Part shown: piece by piece, positions 1 through 7,654 of the stretch
Position numbering within the stretch: position 1 is the first letter of the stretch
Layout: the number at the start of each line of letters is the position of its first letter
Origin: an uncultured Collinsella sp.
GTDB taxonomy: Bacteria > Actinomycetota > Coriobacteriia > Coriobacteriales > Coriobacteriaceae
NCBI GenBank assembly: GCA_900541725.1
Contig: UQLB01000016.1
Coordinates: 1 to 56,295, forward strand
DNA: 56,295 bases
Reading direction: 5' to 3'
Made by a program: the position numbers and the translations under genes
The notes under the pieces: model-generated
What the model was told of the DNA's origin: nothing
What the model saw: only the letters and a program-made list of their open reading frames with translations
The model's database searches: none

Positions 1-44
1 TGCAACGGAAAAGAGCCGCCCTTTCGGACGACTCAAACTGTAAT

Positions 45-90
45 GGGGCTATTTTGACTGCTTGCATGTGAAAGCAGTCAAAATAGCCCC
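45..90. terminator. Perfect 17-bp inverted repeat (hairpin)
   Basis: Arms GGGGCTATTTTGACTGC (45-61) and its exact reverse complement (74-90) enclose a 12-nt loop. No gene is visible on its left inside the window, so the gene it serves is unknown. A 17-base motif that recurs elsewhere in the window follows at 91-107. Confidence 0.55.
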
Positions 91-136
91 GTCCCAAATT
101 AGCTGCCCTAACCCATGCATCGAAATGAGGGTGGAA

Positions 137-180
137 AATCTCCCACTTTTGGCTCGCACATGAGCTCAAAACGGGAGATT
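137..180 (-). terminator. Hairpin downstream of the aldose epimerase gene
   Basis: Arms 137-155 and 162-180 pair over about 19 bp with two mismatches around a short loop. On the minus strand the hairpin lies 40 bases past the stop of the epimerase gene and is followed by a short T run, so it probably ends that transcript. Confidence 0.5.
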
Positions 181-220
181 ATCCACGCTCAAGTTATGAC
201 CGCCCAGAACGGCGGAACCC

Positions 221-1114
221 CTAGAGCAGCGTAACGCTAAAGCTGCGCTCGTCCGTCTCGCCCGGCGCCAAGGTGATGGTGTTGACCTTGTGCTCAAAGA
301 CGTCGTCCTCGGTGTCCATGGTGGTGTGGCCGGTCCAGGGCTCGAGCGCCACAAACGGGGCGTCGTTGGCGGCAGACCACACGCCAATGTACTTAAAGCC
401 CTCAAAGTCGATCTTCACGCCGTGACCCGACTTGCGTCCGCGCAGGGTGAGCGTGGAGCCCGGGGTATCGGTGAACATGATGGCATCGTTATCGAAGCTG
501 CGATGCGTGATGGGCACAACGTCCGAATTGTCGGGGGCCTTGTAGGAACCCTCGAACGTCATGAGACCATCGGGCGTGATGATGGGAGCCTCGTTGGTCC
601 AAACCTCGGTAAATGCCAACTCGTAATCCTCGAACGCCTCGTCATCGGCACCGGGGGCCGGCACGTTAAAGGCAGGGTGACCGCCCACCGAAAACGGCAG
701 ATCCACGTCGCCGGTGTTGGTGACGGCAAAGGTCTGGGTGAGCGTAGCGTCGCCGGTGAGCGCATAGATCATGTTGAGCTTAAAGTGGAAGGGGAAGGCC
801 TTGAGCGACTCGGGCGTATCGGTGATCTCGTACGTTACCGAGGAGCCGTCCTCCGAAACCTCGACCAGCTTGTGCTCGACAATGCGCGCGAGTCCGTGGC
901 GCGGCATCTCGCAGGTGCCGGCCGCAGACGTTGCCGTGTTGTTGCGCAGCGAGCCCACAATGGGGAACAGGATGGGCGCGTGCTTGCCCCAAAAGGCGGG
1001 GTCGCCCTGCCACAGATACTCGTTGCCGTTAAGGGCAAGGCTCGTGAGCTGGGCGCCCATGGAATCGATGGCCGCGGTGAGGCCGCCGCGCTTGATGGTA
1101 GTGACGGTAGACAT
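221..1114 (-). CDS. Aldose 1-epimerase family protein
   Basis: This 297-residue protein matches the galactose-mutarotase-like family that interconverts sugar anomers in the cytoplasm. Visible family features are the N-terminal GAQLTSLALNGNEYLWQGD segment, the FPIVGSLRNN stretch, a HGLAR motif and a GGHPAFN motif with the histidine expected in the active site. Length fits the YeaD/LacX-type subgroup. The ATG at 1114 is preferred over the longer frame because GGAGGA lies 7 bases upstream. It is probably a single-gene transcript ending at the hairpin at 137-180. The sugar specificity cannot be read from the sequence. Confidence 0.85.
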   Translation of the reverse strand: MSTVTTIKRGGLTAAIDSMGAQLTSLALNGNEYLWQGDPAFWGKHAPILFPIVGSLRNNTATSAAGTCEMPRHGLARIVEHKLVEVSEDGSSVTYEITDTPESLKAFPFHFKLNMIYALTGDATLTQTFAVTNTGDVDLPFSVGGHPAFNVPAPGADDEAFEDYELAFTEVWTNEAPIITPDGLMTFEGSYKAPDNSDVVPITHRSFDNDAIMFTDTPGSTLTLRGRKSGHGVKIDFEGFKYIGVWSAANDAPFVALEPWTGHTTMDTEDDVFEHKVNTITLAPGETDERSFSVTLL

Positions 1115-1191
1115 GCTACTTCCTCCAAAAGTAAACAATAGTGTCGAGGGCTATTGTCCCACTCTTGGCTGCGGGAAGAGGCGGCACGCAA

Positions 1192-2031
1192 TTATTGAGC
1201 GTCCACGTAAAGATCGAACCCGCCCTGCGGCGTGCTGTCGACCGTATCGGGCGCCTGCGAGTTAAAACTCACGGGGACCATTCGCTTCGAGGCGCGGAAG
1301 CGCGTGCCGTCGGTGGCGACGGGCGCCTCATCGACCGTGAGCTCGTAGTCTCCGGGCTTGAGCTCGATGCCGTCACCGTCAGAGTTGACATATTGATACT
1401 CATCGACCGCCTGCCCCTTGAGCGTGCGGCCCACGATGTGGATGAGCATCTGGCTGTCGCCGCGGGCGGTATCCCATGTCGCACCGTCCTTGACCTCGAC
1501 CGACACATGCACCGAGCGCGTGCGGCTGAGCGATTGCTCGACAGACATCTCGACCTTGGCGGCGTCTTCGCGCTGTCGTTCCACATGGCTCCAGACGCTG
1601 CCGATTGCCGAGCAGGCGATGACGCCGGCCATAAAGGCGATGAGGATGGGGCCGAGTGGCGAGCGGCGGCCCGCGTCTTCCTCACGAGCCAAGTTGGGAC
1701 GATGCGTGGGGGCGGGCGCCTGGGCACCCTGCGCGGGTACGTCGAGAATGCTGAAAGACGCCGTGCTGTCAGGATCGATGGTGTGGCGCGGCTGCGGGGT
1801 CTTTGCCGGCGAGATCGACATGTCGGCCGGCTCATCAAGCGTTGCCGTGGCATCGGCCTTTGCCTCGTCGGCCTCAGCCTGGGCCCAGGCCTGTTCGAAG
1901 GTCAGGGGCTCGGCGGCATCGCTGCCGGTCTCGACCTCGTTGCTCGACGCTTCGTCCGTCAACGGCTCATCCCAGGACTCGTCCGGAGCCTCGCCCTCGC
2001 TATACCACCATTCAAAGTTATCGATATCCAT
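1192..2031 (-). CDS. Hypothetical single-pass membrane protein
   Basis: The product has 279 residues. The first ~120 are acidic and rich in Ala, Glu, Asp and Pro and look disordered. One hydrophobic segment spans about residues 126-147 (starting LGPILIAFMAGVIACSAIG) and is preceded by RR, which predicts a cytoplasmic N-terminus. The outer ~130 residues hold alternating beta-type segments (VHVSVEVKDG, YELTVDEAPV) ending in FDLYVDAQ. I recognise no family. The ATG at 2031 has an AGGGG upstream. The gene faces away from the MFS gene across a 250-base gap that holds two inverted repeats. Confidence 0.7.
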   Translation of the reverse strand: MDIDNFEWWYSEGEAPDESWDEPLTDEASSNEVETGSDAAEPLTFEQAWAQAEADEAKADATATLDEPADMSISPAKTPQPRHTIDPDSTASFSILDVPAQGAQAPAPTHRPNLAREEDAGRRSPLGPILIAFMAGVIACSAIGSVWSHVERQREDAAKVEMSVEQSLSRTRSVHVSVEVKDGATWDTARGDSQMLIHIVGRTLKGQAVDEYQYVNSDGDGIELKPGDYELTVDEAPVATDGTRFRASKRMVPVSFNSQAPDTVDSTPQGGFDLYVDAQ

Positions 2032-2116
2032 ACGGGGCGCCCCTTAGGCCTCGCAAATAAACACTTGCTAGCCTTATACCCCCAGACGGCGCTGGAGCTC
2101 GCCGGCACAGACAGGA

Positions 2117-2181
2117 AAACCATCACAACATTCGACGCTTTTCCTCGATTTCGAGATTTTCGCCGAATGTTGTGATGGTTT
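2117..2181. repeat. 18-bp perfect inverted repeat between divergent genes
   Basis: Arms AAACCATCACAACATTCG (2117-2134) and the exact complement (2164-2181) flank a 29-base spacer that itself can pair (CTCGATTTCGAG). It sits between the divergent hypothetical membrane protein and MFS genes and could be an operator or an RNA hairpin. Confidence 0.6.
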
Positions 2182-2201
2182 GGGCGACTGGCTGGCAGCG
2201 C

Positions 2202-2234
2202 AATGTGACAAAGGGGCTGTCCCTTTGTCACATT
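2202..2234. repeat. REP-like palindrome, copy 1
   Basis: Arms AATGTGACAAAGGG and CCCTTTGTCACATT surround a 5-base centre. Related copies lie at 17016, 18234, 30178 and 50618, with weaker variants at 12649 and 27678. This copy sits just upstream of the MFS gene. Confidence 0.75.
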
Positions 2235-2282
2235 CTGTTAGAGTTGCAGGGATTGAATCCCGCTTATTCATGCGACATTGGA

Positions 2283-3542
2283 GTGACAGCCTTGACCGCC
2301 GCAACCACGCCTAAAAGCAAGTCAACCGCCGCCGCGCTCTCCCCCGCGCGCACCAAGCTCTGCCTGGCGCTGCTCGTACTGTTGGGATTCTCGCTCGGCT
2401 GCTCCGAATTCGTGGTCATCGGCATCGAAAGCGACTTGGCGACGGAACTCGGCATATCGCTTGCCACTGCGGGCCAACTTATTAGCGTGTTTGCGCTCGT
2501 CTACGCCATCGCGACGCCGGTGCTTGCGCTCAGCACGGGGCGATTCCGCCGCTACCAGCTGCTCGTGTGTTACAGCATCGTCTTTGTGCTCGGCAACCTG
2601 GTCATGGCGTTGGCGCCCAACTTCCAGGTGCTGTTTATCTCGCGCATTGTCCTGGGCTCCGTCTCGGGCGCACTGCTCGCCGTGGGTGTGACGTACATCC
2701 CCGAGCTGCTGTCCCCGCAGCAAACTTCGCTTGCCATCTCGGTGGTATATGGTGCGTTTTCCGTGGCAATGGTCTTTGTCACTTCAATCGGCAAGTTTGT
2801 GGCCGACACGCTCGACTGGCACGTAGCCATGTACGGCACGCTTACCTTTGCCGTTCTAATCTGCGGAGCGCTCGTGGCGTTTATGCCGCGCGCCGGTCAG
2901 ACCGATGAGCCCGCCACCTTCCGCGAGCAGGCGGGGCTTCTGCGCGAGCCGAGCATCATCACCGGCATGCTCATCTTTTTGTTTGGTGTGGGGTCGGTCT
3001 ATGTGTTCTACGGCTATGTGACGCCTTATCTAGAGCAGGTGTTGGGCATGGGCACGGTCGAAGCCAGTACCACGCTTATGGCCTACGGCGTATTCTGCCT
3101 GATCTCGAACATCCTGGGCGGATGGATCGATGCGCGCTTTGGCATGAAAGCGCTGCTTGTGACGTTTGTGCTGCAAGCTGCGGCGTTACTCGGGCTGTTT
3201 GCCGTTGGCGGCACCATGCCCCTCGCGCTTGCCTTTGTCTTTAGTCTGGCGATGCTCATGTATCTGTTCTCGGTCTCGTGCATCACGCACTTTATGGACG
3301 TGGCCCGCAGCCGCCACCCCAAATCGATGGTGCTCGCGAGCTCGGTGGAGCCCATGGCGTTTAACGTCGGCATCTCGTTTGGCACCGCGGTGGGCGGCGC
3401 CGTGGTAAGCGGGATTGGCATTGCCTACGTGGGCGCGGTTGGCGCCGCATTCTCGCTCGTAGCCTGGATACTCACGCTAGTGACGATCAAGCTGGCACGC
3501 TGGGAGCGCAAGCGGGCAGCACAATCTTCGATGCAGGCATAG
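2283..3542 (+). CDS. MFS transporter (DHA1-like drug/metabolite exporter)
   Basis: A polytopic protein of about 419 residues with twelve apparent membrane segments. The loop between segments 2 and 3 reads STGRFRRYQ, matching the MFS G-[RK]-[RK] type motif, and segment 5 contains GVTYIPELL. The first segment LALLVLLGFSLGCSEFVVIG resembles AraJ/YdhP-type exporters, which extrude sugars or drugs using the proton gradient. The frame is open from 2172, but the first 37 codons run through the palindrome at 2202-2234, so the GTG at 2283 is the likelier start. No obvious ribosome site precedes it, so the start is uncertain. Substrate unknown. Confidence 0.85.
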   Translation: MTALTAATTPKSKSTAAALSPARTKLCLALLVLLGFSLGCSEFVVIGIESDLATELGISLATAGQLISVFALVYAIATPVLALSTGRFRRYQLLVCYSIVFVLGNLVMALAPNFQVLFISRIVLGSVSGALLAVGVTYIPELLSPQQTSLAISVVYGAFSVAMVFVTSIGKFVADTLDWHVAMYGTLTFAVLICGALVAFMPRAGQTDEPATFREQAGLLREPSIITGMLIFLFGVGSVYVFYGYVTPYLEQVLGMGTVEASTTLMAYGVFCLISNILGGWIDARFGMKALLVTFVLQAAALLGLFAVGGTMPLALAFVFSLAMLMYLFSVSCITHFMDVARSRHPKSMVLASSVEPMAFNVGISFGTAVGGAVVSGIGIAYVGAVGAAFSLVAWILTLVTIKLARWERKRAAQSSMQA

Positions 3543-3650
3543 GGGTGGGATCGAGGCAGGCGCAAGTACAGCTCAGCGCGGCGGGCGTCCGATGAAAACC
3601 ACACCATACGAGCAGTGTTTATCCGCCCGCAGGCTCCAGCGGTTCAATTT

Positions 3651-3735
3651 CGTGTACTTGAAATACACGTTTTTCCACGATTTCGTGTATTTCAAGTACA
3701 CGAAATCGTACTAAACTATGTATTTGAAATACACG
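3651..3735. promoter_or_regulatory. Three near-identical palindromic operator-like sites
   Basis: The 19-mer CGTGTACTTGAAATACACG occurs at 3651-3669. Its exact reverse complement is at 3684-3702, inside a 31-base palindrome at 3678-3708. A third copy with one change in its 17-base core lies at 3719-3735. All three are within 105 bases upstream of the DUF4143 ATPase start codon. The arrangement suggests binding by a dimeric regulator, possibly autoregulation. Confidence 0.65.
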
Positions 3736-3754
3736 GAATTGGAAAGGCGGCTCC

Positions 3755-5125
3755 ATGCGCAGATCAATCGAATCCGTCATCGAATCATGGGCGACAGAGG
3801 ACGCGTCGCGCCCCCTCCTCATCCGTGGTGCGCGACGCGTGGGCAAAACGTACGCTGCCGAGGAAATCGGCAGACGAATCGCCGGCGATGCGTTTGTCAA
3901 ACTCGACTTTCAGACCGATCTTGAGCTGATTGCCCCGCTGTTCGACTGCCCCACCGACGACGTTGACACCATCGTGGCACGAATCTCAGACTATAAACGC
4001 ACCCCCATTCGCAAAGAAGCCGCATTCATCCTGTTTGACGAGGTTCAGCTCTGTGAACGCGCGCTCAACTCGCTTCGCTTTTTCTCGGGTTCGGGCTGGC
4101 GCATATGCGCGACCGGCAGTCAGCTCGGCGTCGCCACGCGCAAGCGCAAGCTGCCTTTTCCCAGCGGCGTCCGCCAAGAGACCATGCATCCCATGTCGTT
4201 CGAGGAGTTTCTCTGGGCGCTCGGCGAGGAGCAGATGGCCGATGCCGTTCGTACCCACGCCGACACGCTCGAGACCTACGCCGCACACCAAGCCGCGCTC
4301 AACCTGTTTCATCGATACCAAATCGTGGGCGGCATGCCCGCCGCCGTCAACGCATATCGCAAGACACTATCCATCGAAGACGCGCGCGTCGAGCAGCGCG
4401 AAATCGACGAGACCTACACCGCCGATATGACCGACCCCGAAAACGGGATCAGCGGCGTGGCAGCGCGCAAGGTCTGGCGCTCCATTCCATCCCAGCTGCT
4501 ACGATCCTCAACCAAGAAATTCAAGTACTCCGAGGTCGAACGCGGAGGCCGACGCGCAAAGCTCATCGAGCCACTCGACTGGCTCGAGGGCGCCGGCATC
4601 ATATCGGTCAACAACCTGACCGAAGGCATCGAACCTCCCCTCGTCCCCTTCGACGACGAAGACGGGAGCTTCTTTAAAGTCTATCTTCTCGATACGGGCC
4701 TCATGTTCTACAAACTCGGTATCAACCCGCGACTCTGGCTCGACCTCAAAGAGGATTCCGCCATTGCGCTGTCTTCCGACTTTCGAGGTGCCTTGGCGGA
4801 GAACTCGGTCATGCAGGCATTTTCGGGCAATGGTTTGCAGACGTATTACTGGATACCACCGTCGTCTTGGAAGACGAACGGCGAGCTCGATTTTCTACTT
4901 CAGACCGACCGTATGGAGATCGTTCCCGTCGAGGTAAAGTCCGCACGCAACGTGCGCGCGAGAACCCTCGGGTCGTTTATGGAAAAAGCCCGGTCGCCGT
5001 ATGCCTACATATTGTCCGAGAACAATTTTGCCCGCAGCGAAACCGAGGACGGGTGCGAGCTGCGCCACCTCCCCTTGTACGCAGCGGGCTTTATCGGAGC
5101 AAACTGCCTCAAGGCCAGTCTGTAA
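3755..5125 (+). CDS. ATP-binding protein, AAA_14 plus DUF4143
   Basis: A 456-residue protein of the widespread AAA ATPase/DUF4143 family. The Walker A motif GARRVGKT lies at residues 25-32, and a Walker B-like stretch AAFILFDEVQLCE at about 87-99. The sensor-like ICATGSQLG follows, and the C-terminal third has the DUF4143 signature of a PD-(D/E)XK-like fold (GELDFLLQTD, then EIVPVEVKSAR). The cellular role of this family is not established. The ATG at 3755 has AAAGGCGG upstream. The three palindromes just upstream are the outstanding feature of the locus. The phosphatase gene follows after 33 bases and could be cotranscribed. Confidence 0.88.
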   Translation: MRRSIESVIESWATEDASRPLLIRGARRVGKTYAAEEIGRRIAGDAFVKLDFQTDLELIAPLFDCPTDDVDTIVARISDYKRTPIRKEAAFILFDEVQLCERALNSLRFFSGSGWRICATGSQLGVATRKRKLPFPSGVRQETMHPMSFEEFLWALGEEQMADAVRTHADTLETYAAHQAALNLFHRYQIVGGMPAAVNAYRKTLSIEDARVEQREIDETYTADMTDPENGISGVAARKVWRSIPSQLLRSSTKKFKYSEVERGGRRAKLIEPLDWLEGAGIISVNNLTEGIEPPLVPFDDEDGSFFKVYLLDTGLMFYKLGINPRLWLDLKEDSAIALSSDFRGALAENSVMQAFSGNGLQTYYWIPPSSWKTNGELDFLLQTDRMEIVPVEVKSARNVRARTLGSFMEKARSPYAYILSENNFARSETEDGCELRHLPLYAAGFIGANCLKASL

Positions 5126-5158
5126 ACCCCGCGCAACCGCCCTGAAAGGAAACCGCTC

Positions 5159-5605
5159 ATGCAACGCATTCTGTTTATTTGCCACGGGAATATCTGTCGC
5201 TCGACGATGGCTGAGTCCGTGTTTACCGAGCTGGTGCGCCGTGCTGGGCGCGAGGCGGAATTCGTTATTGATTCCGCCGCGACCTCGACCGAGGAGATTG
5301 GCAATCCGCCGCATCATGGCACGGTTGCCAAGCTGCGCGAGGTCGGGATTCCCGTCGTTGCGCACCGTGCGCGCCAGGTGCGCCGAGCGGAATATGGCGA
5401 CTGGGACCACATTGTCTATATGGATGCCGAGAACGCCCGCGGCCTGCGCCGCATCTTTGGTAAGGACCCCGACGGCAAGATTACACGCCTGCTCGATTGG
5501 ACCGATCGCCCCGGCGACGTCGCCGACCCTTGGTATACCGGCAACTTCGACGCCACCTACCGCGATGTGCTCGACGGCTGTACCGCTATACTCGAGCAGC
5601 TTTAG
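5159..5605 (+). CDS. Low-molecular-weight protein-tyrosine phosphatase
   Basis: The 148-residue cytoplasmic enzyme carries the complete P-loop CX5R(S) at Cys8-Arg14 (CHGNICRS) and the general-acid Asp of the DPWY motif near residue 123. Length matches the family (140-160). Known members dephosphorylate phosphotyrosine, often on tyrosine kinases of polysaccharide synthesis. None is nearby, so the substrate is unknown. AAAGGA precedes the ATG. The gene sits 33 bases after the DUF4143 ATPase. Confidence 0.93.
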   Translation: MQRILFICHGNICRSTMAESVFTELVRRAGREAEFVIDSAATSTEEIGNPPHHGTVAKLREVGIPVVAHRARQVRRAEYGDWDHIVYMDAENARGLRRIFGKDPDGKITRLLDWTDRPGDVADPWYTGNFDATYRDVLDGCTAILEQL

Positions 5606-5715
5606 GATGCTGCAGGCGAAGCCGGGAGCCTTGCTAGACAGTTAGTTCAGAGCGCCGAAGGATCCGTCCGATGCACGCTATTCCGATCCGCGACACAGCG
5701 AATTCGACCGGCTGC

Positions 5716-6045
5716 CTACCCGTCGACGACCTCGGCAAGCCAAACATTAAGGGTATCGACCTCGGGGCAGCAGAACTTTGCCGTGCCGGGCTCGTTGCCG
5801 GGCACGGTGCCGCCGTAGCGCAGGATGTCGATATAGGGAAAGCCCACATGGCAGGCCATGGCGCACATCTTGCCGCGGTCGCGGTCAAAGTCGAAGACGT
5901 CGCCCGGCCTGTGACCGTGGTGGCAGCGGCATGCACCCAGCTGGTCCACGCAGCTAATGCGAATACGCGGGCGCTTGCCGCGCGGCGCACCAAGCGGCTT
6001 GTTCTCGCTCGCGGGCTCGGGGCGGCTCTCGCCGGCGCTACTCAT
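5716..6045 (-). CDS. Small cysteine-rich protein, TIGR04076-like
   Basis: A 109-residue protein with a disordered start followed by a compact domain of conserved spacing: Cys-rich CRCHHGHRPGD, then MCAMACHVGFPYIDILRYGG, then FCCPEVDTLNVWLAEV. This order (GH-x2-GD, C-x3-C, proline-rich turn, RxGG, CP-D) resembles the uncharacterised TIGR04076 family. Function is unknown; the cysteines could bind metal or form disulphides. Its ATG overlaps the 3' end of the pyridoxal kinase gene by 8 bases, so translation is probably coupled. Confidence 0.7.
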   Translation of the reverse strand: MSSAGESRPEPASENKPLGAPRGKRPRIRISCVDQLGACRCHHGHRPGDVFDFDRDRGKMCAMACHVGFPYIDILRYGGTVPGNEPGTAKFCCPEVDTLNVWLAEVVDG

Positions 6046-6862
6046 GGTCGATCACATCCAGGCAGGCCTCGATGGGAAGGCCAGCCGACTTGTCCTCTTG
6101 GTCGGCATTGCGCTCGATAAGCTCAGCCACCACACGCATGGCATCGGACGTCGCGCGCTGCAGACTCCAACCTGCCATAACGCGGCCGACGAGCACCGCC
6201 GAAAACGTGTCGCCCGTGCCCGGGAAATAGACCGGGATCAGCTCGAAGGGAATCGTGAAGTACTCCCCCGCCACATGGTCATAGCCGATAACGGAATTCT
6301 GACCATCGACCACAGCGCTCGTAACGACCACCGACTTGGCGCCCAGCGCGCGCACGGCGTCCACGAGCGCGTGGGCTTCGTCGACCGAAATCTGCTCGGC
6401 AATAGGCGTGTCGGTCAGCAAGCACGCCTCGGTATAGTTGGGAACGGCGTAGTCGGCACATTCCAGAAGGCTGCGCATGAGGCCAATCGTGGACTCGGGC
6501 ACGCCGGCGTAGAGCTTGCCGTTATCGCCCATGATGGGATCGACAAACACTTTGGTGCCCTTTTGCGCGCGACGGTGGCAAAAGTCCGAAATGATGCGCG
6601 TCTCTTCCTCGGTCACGATAAAGCCGGTAGAGATGGCATCGAATTCAAAGCCGAGCTCCTCCCAGATGGCAAGGCTCTGGCGCACGTACTCCGTGGTGTC
6701 GTGGATGTAGAACTTAGGGTAGTTGAGCGTGTCGGACACGAGGGCCGTCGGCAGGTTGTGGATACGGTAGCCCATGTGCGACAGCACCGGCAGCATGGCG
6801 GAAAGCGCGACCTTACCGTAGCCGCACATATCGTTGATCAACAGCAGCTGAGTGTTCTTCAT
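6038..6862 (-). CDS. pdxY: Pyridoxal/pyridoxamine kinase (PfkB/ribokinase-like)
   Basis: A 274-residue cytoplasmic vitamin kinase that phosphorylates pyridoxal or pyridoxamine at the 5' hydroxyl, feeding PLP salvage. It starts with QLLLINDMCGYGKVALSAM, typical of pyridoxamine kinases, and has DPIMGDNGKLY and the anion-hole/catalytic motif FPGTGDTFSAVL near residue 215. The ATG at 6862 follows AAGGGGGA by 5 bases; the frame extends 34 codons further but without a site. It is the upstream partner of the TIGR04076-like gene. The exact vitamer preference is inferred from family resemblance. Confidence 0.88.
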   Translation of the reverse strand: MKNTQLLLINDMCGYGKVALSAMLPVLSHMGYRIHNLPTALVSDTLNYPKFYIHDTTEYVRQSLAIWEELGFEFDAISTGFIVTEEETRIISDFCHRRAQKGTKVFVDPIMGDNGKLYAGVPESTIGLMRSLLECADYAVPNYTEACLLTDTPIAEQISVDEAHALVDAVRALGAKSVVVTSAVVDGQNSVIGYDHVAGEYFTIPFELIPVYFPGTGDTFSAVLVGRVMAGWSLQRATSDAMRVVAELIERNADQEDKSAGLPIEACLDVIDHE

Positions 6863-6956
6863 GAGGGTCCCCCTTGGTTCGGGCACGGCGCAGCGGCGCC
6901 ACAATGCGACTAAGTGTAGCGCAGGGAGCGCTACGGACGGAAGTTTGCACCAAAGC

Positions 6957-7012
6957 CTTGACAAGGAGTGTCCCTAGGTGCTGGCAGAAAAGGAGCGTCC
7001 CCAAGTGCCAAC
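6957..7012. repeat. Degenerate tandem repeat of a GGAG-GTCCC motif
   Basis: Two adjacent imperfect copies, GGAGTGTCCCTAGGTGCTGG and GGAGCGTCCCCAAGTGCCAA, lie in the gap between the pyridoxal kinase and MarR genes. They share the GTCCC core seen in the other palindromic repeats of the window but do not form a palindrome themselves. Confidence 0.45.
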
Positions 7013-7063
7013 AAGAGCAACGCCGATGTTTTGACAGCGTCGTAACTAAATAAGTTTGGTACC

Positions 7064-7126
7064 TTGACATTCCCGCGGGGCACTCCTAGATTAGTTAGGC
7101 ACAAAACAATCCCACTACCTAACTAA
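7064..7126 (+). promoter_or_regulatory. Promoter and operator of the marR-ABC operon
   Basis: TTGACA at 7064-7069 and TAGATT at 7087-7092 are separated by 17 bases, a good sigma-70 type promoter. An inverted repeat TTAGTTAGG (7091-7099) ... CCTAACTAA (7118-7126) overlaps the -10 box and start region, and a related TAACTAA lies at about 7043. MarR proteins bind such inverted repeats, so autoregulation by the first gene is likely. Confidence 0.75.
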
Positions 7127-7147
7127 AGAAAGGAGCGATACGAATTC

Positions 7148-7654
7148 ATGTGCGATGAACCCCTTAACCTTCGTCCGCACGAGCCCGGCGGCGACCCGTC
7201 GCAACCGGCAGACGTGCCCGAAGCAGTTAACGGCGAAGACAAGCTCGCCAAGCGCATCCTGAGCGGCCTAGGCTTTTGCGGCCACTACATGCACTTTCAC
7301 GGCGGCGGCGTGTCCGGCAAGGCGCCCATCGTCTGCCTGCTTGCCAAGCAGGAAAACGGCGAGATGTCGCAGCAGGAACTCGGCATGCACTTCGACCTCA
7401 AGCCGGGGTCGCTTTCCGAAATCTTGTCCAAGCTCGAGTGCGCCGGCATCATCGAGCGCAGCCGCAATCCAAAAGATCGCCGGCAGCTCACCATTCGCCT
7501 GACCGAGATCGGCTGGGAGAAGGCCCGCATCGACCAAGCCGCCCGCATCCGCTTTAGAGAGCAGGCCTTTAGTGCCCTCAACCACGACGAGCGTGAACAG
7601 CTCGCCGAGATGCTCGAGAAAATCCGCGTAACCTGGGAGGAACTGGATGATTAA
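7148..7654 (+). CDS. MarR-family transcriptional regulator
   Basis: A 168-residue winged-helix regulator. The recognition region reads QEELGMHFDLKPGSLSEILSK-like (about residues 76-98), and the wing contains RSRNPKDRRQLTIRLTEIGW, the DxR motif typical of MarR. It starts at ATG 7148 with AAAGGAG upstream, and its stop overlaps the next ABC gene by 8 bases. It likely represses the ABC exporter operon through the inverted repeat at 7091-7126 and is relieved by an exported compound. The ligand is unknown. Confidence 0.9.
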   Translation: MCDEPLNLRPHEPGGDPSQPADVPEAVNGEDKLAKRILSGLGFCGHYMHFHGGGVSGKAPIVCLLAKQENGEMSQQELGMHFDLKPGSLSEILSKLECAGIIERSRNPKDRRQLTIRLTEIGWEKARIDQAARIRFREQAFSALNHDEREQLAEMLEKIRVTWEELDD

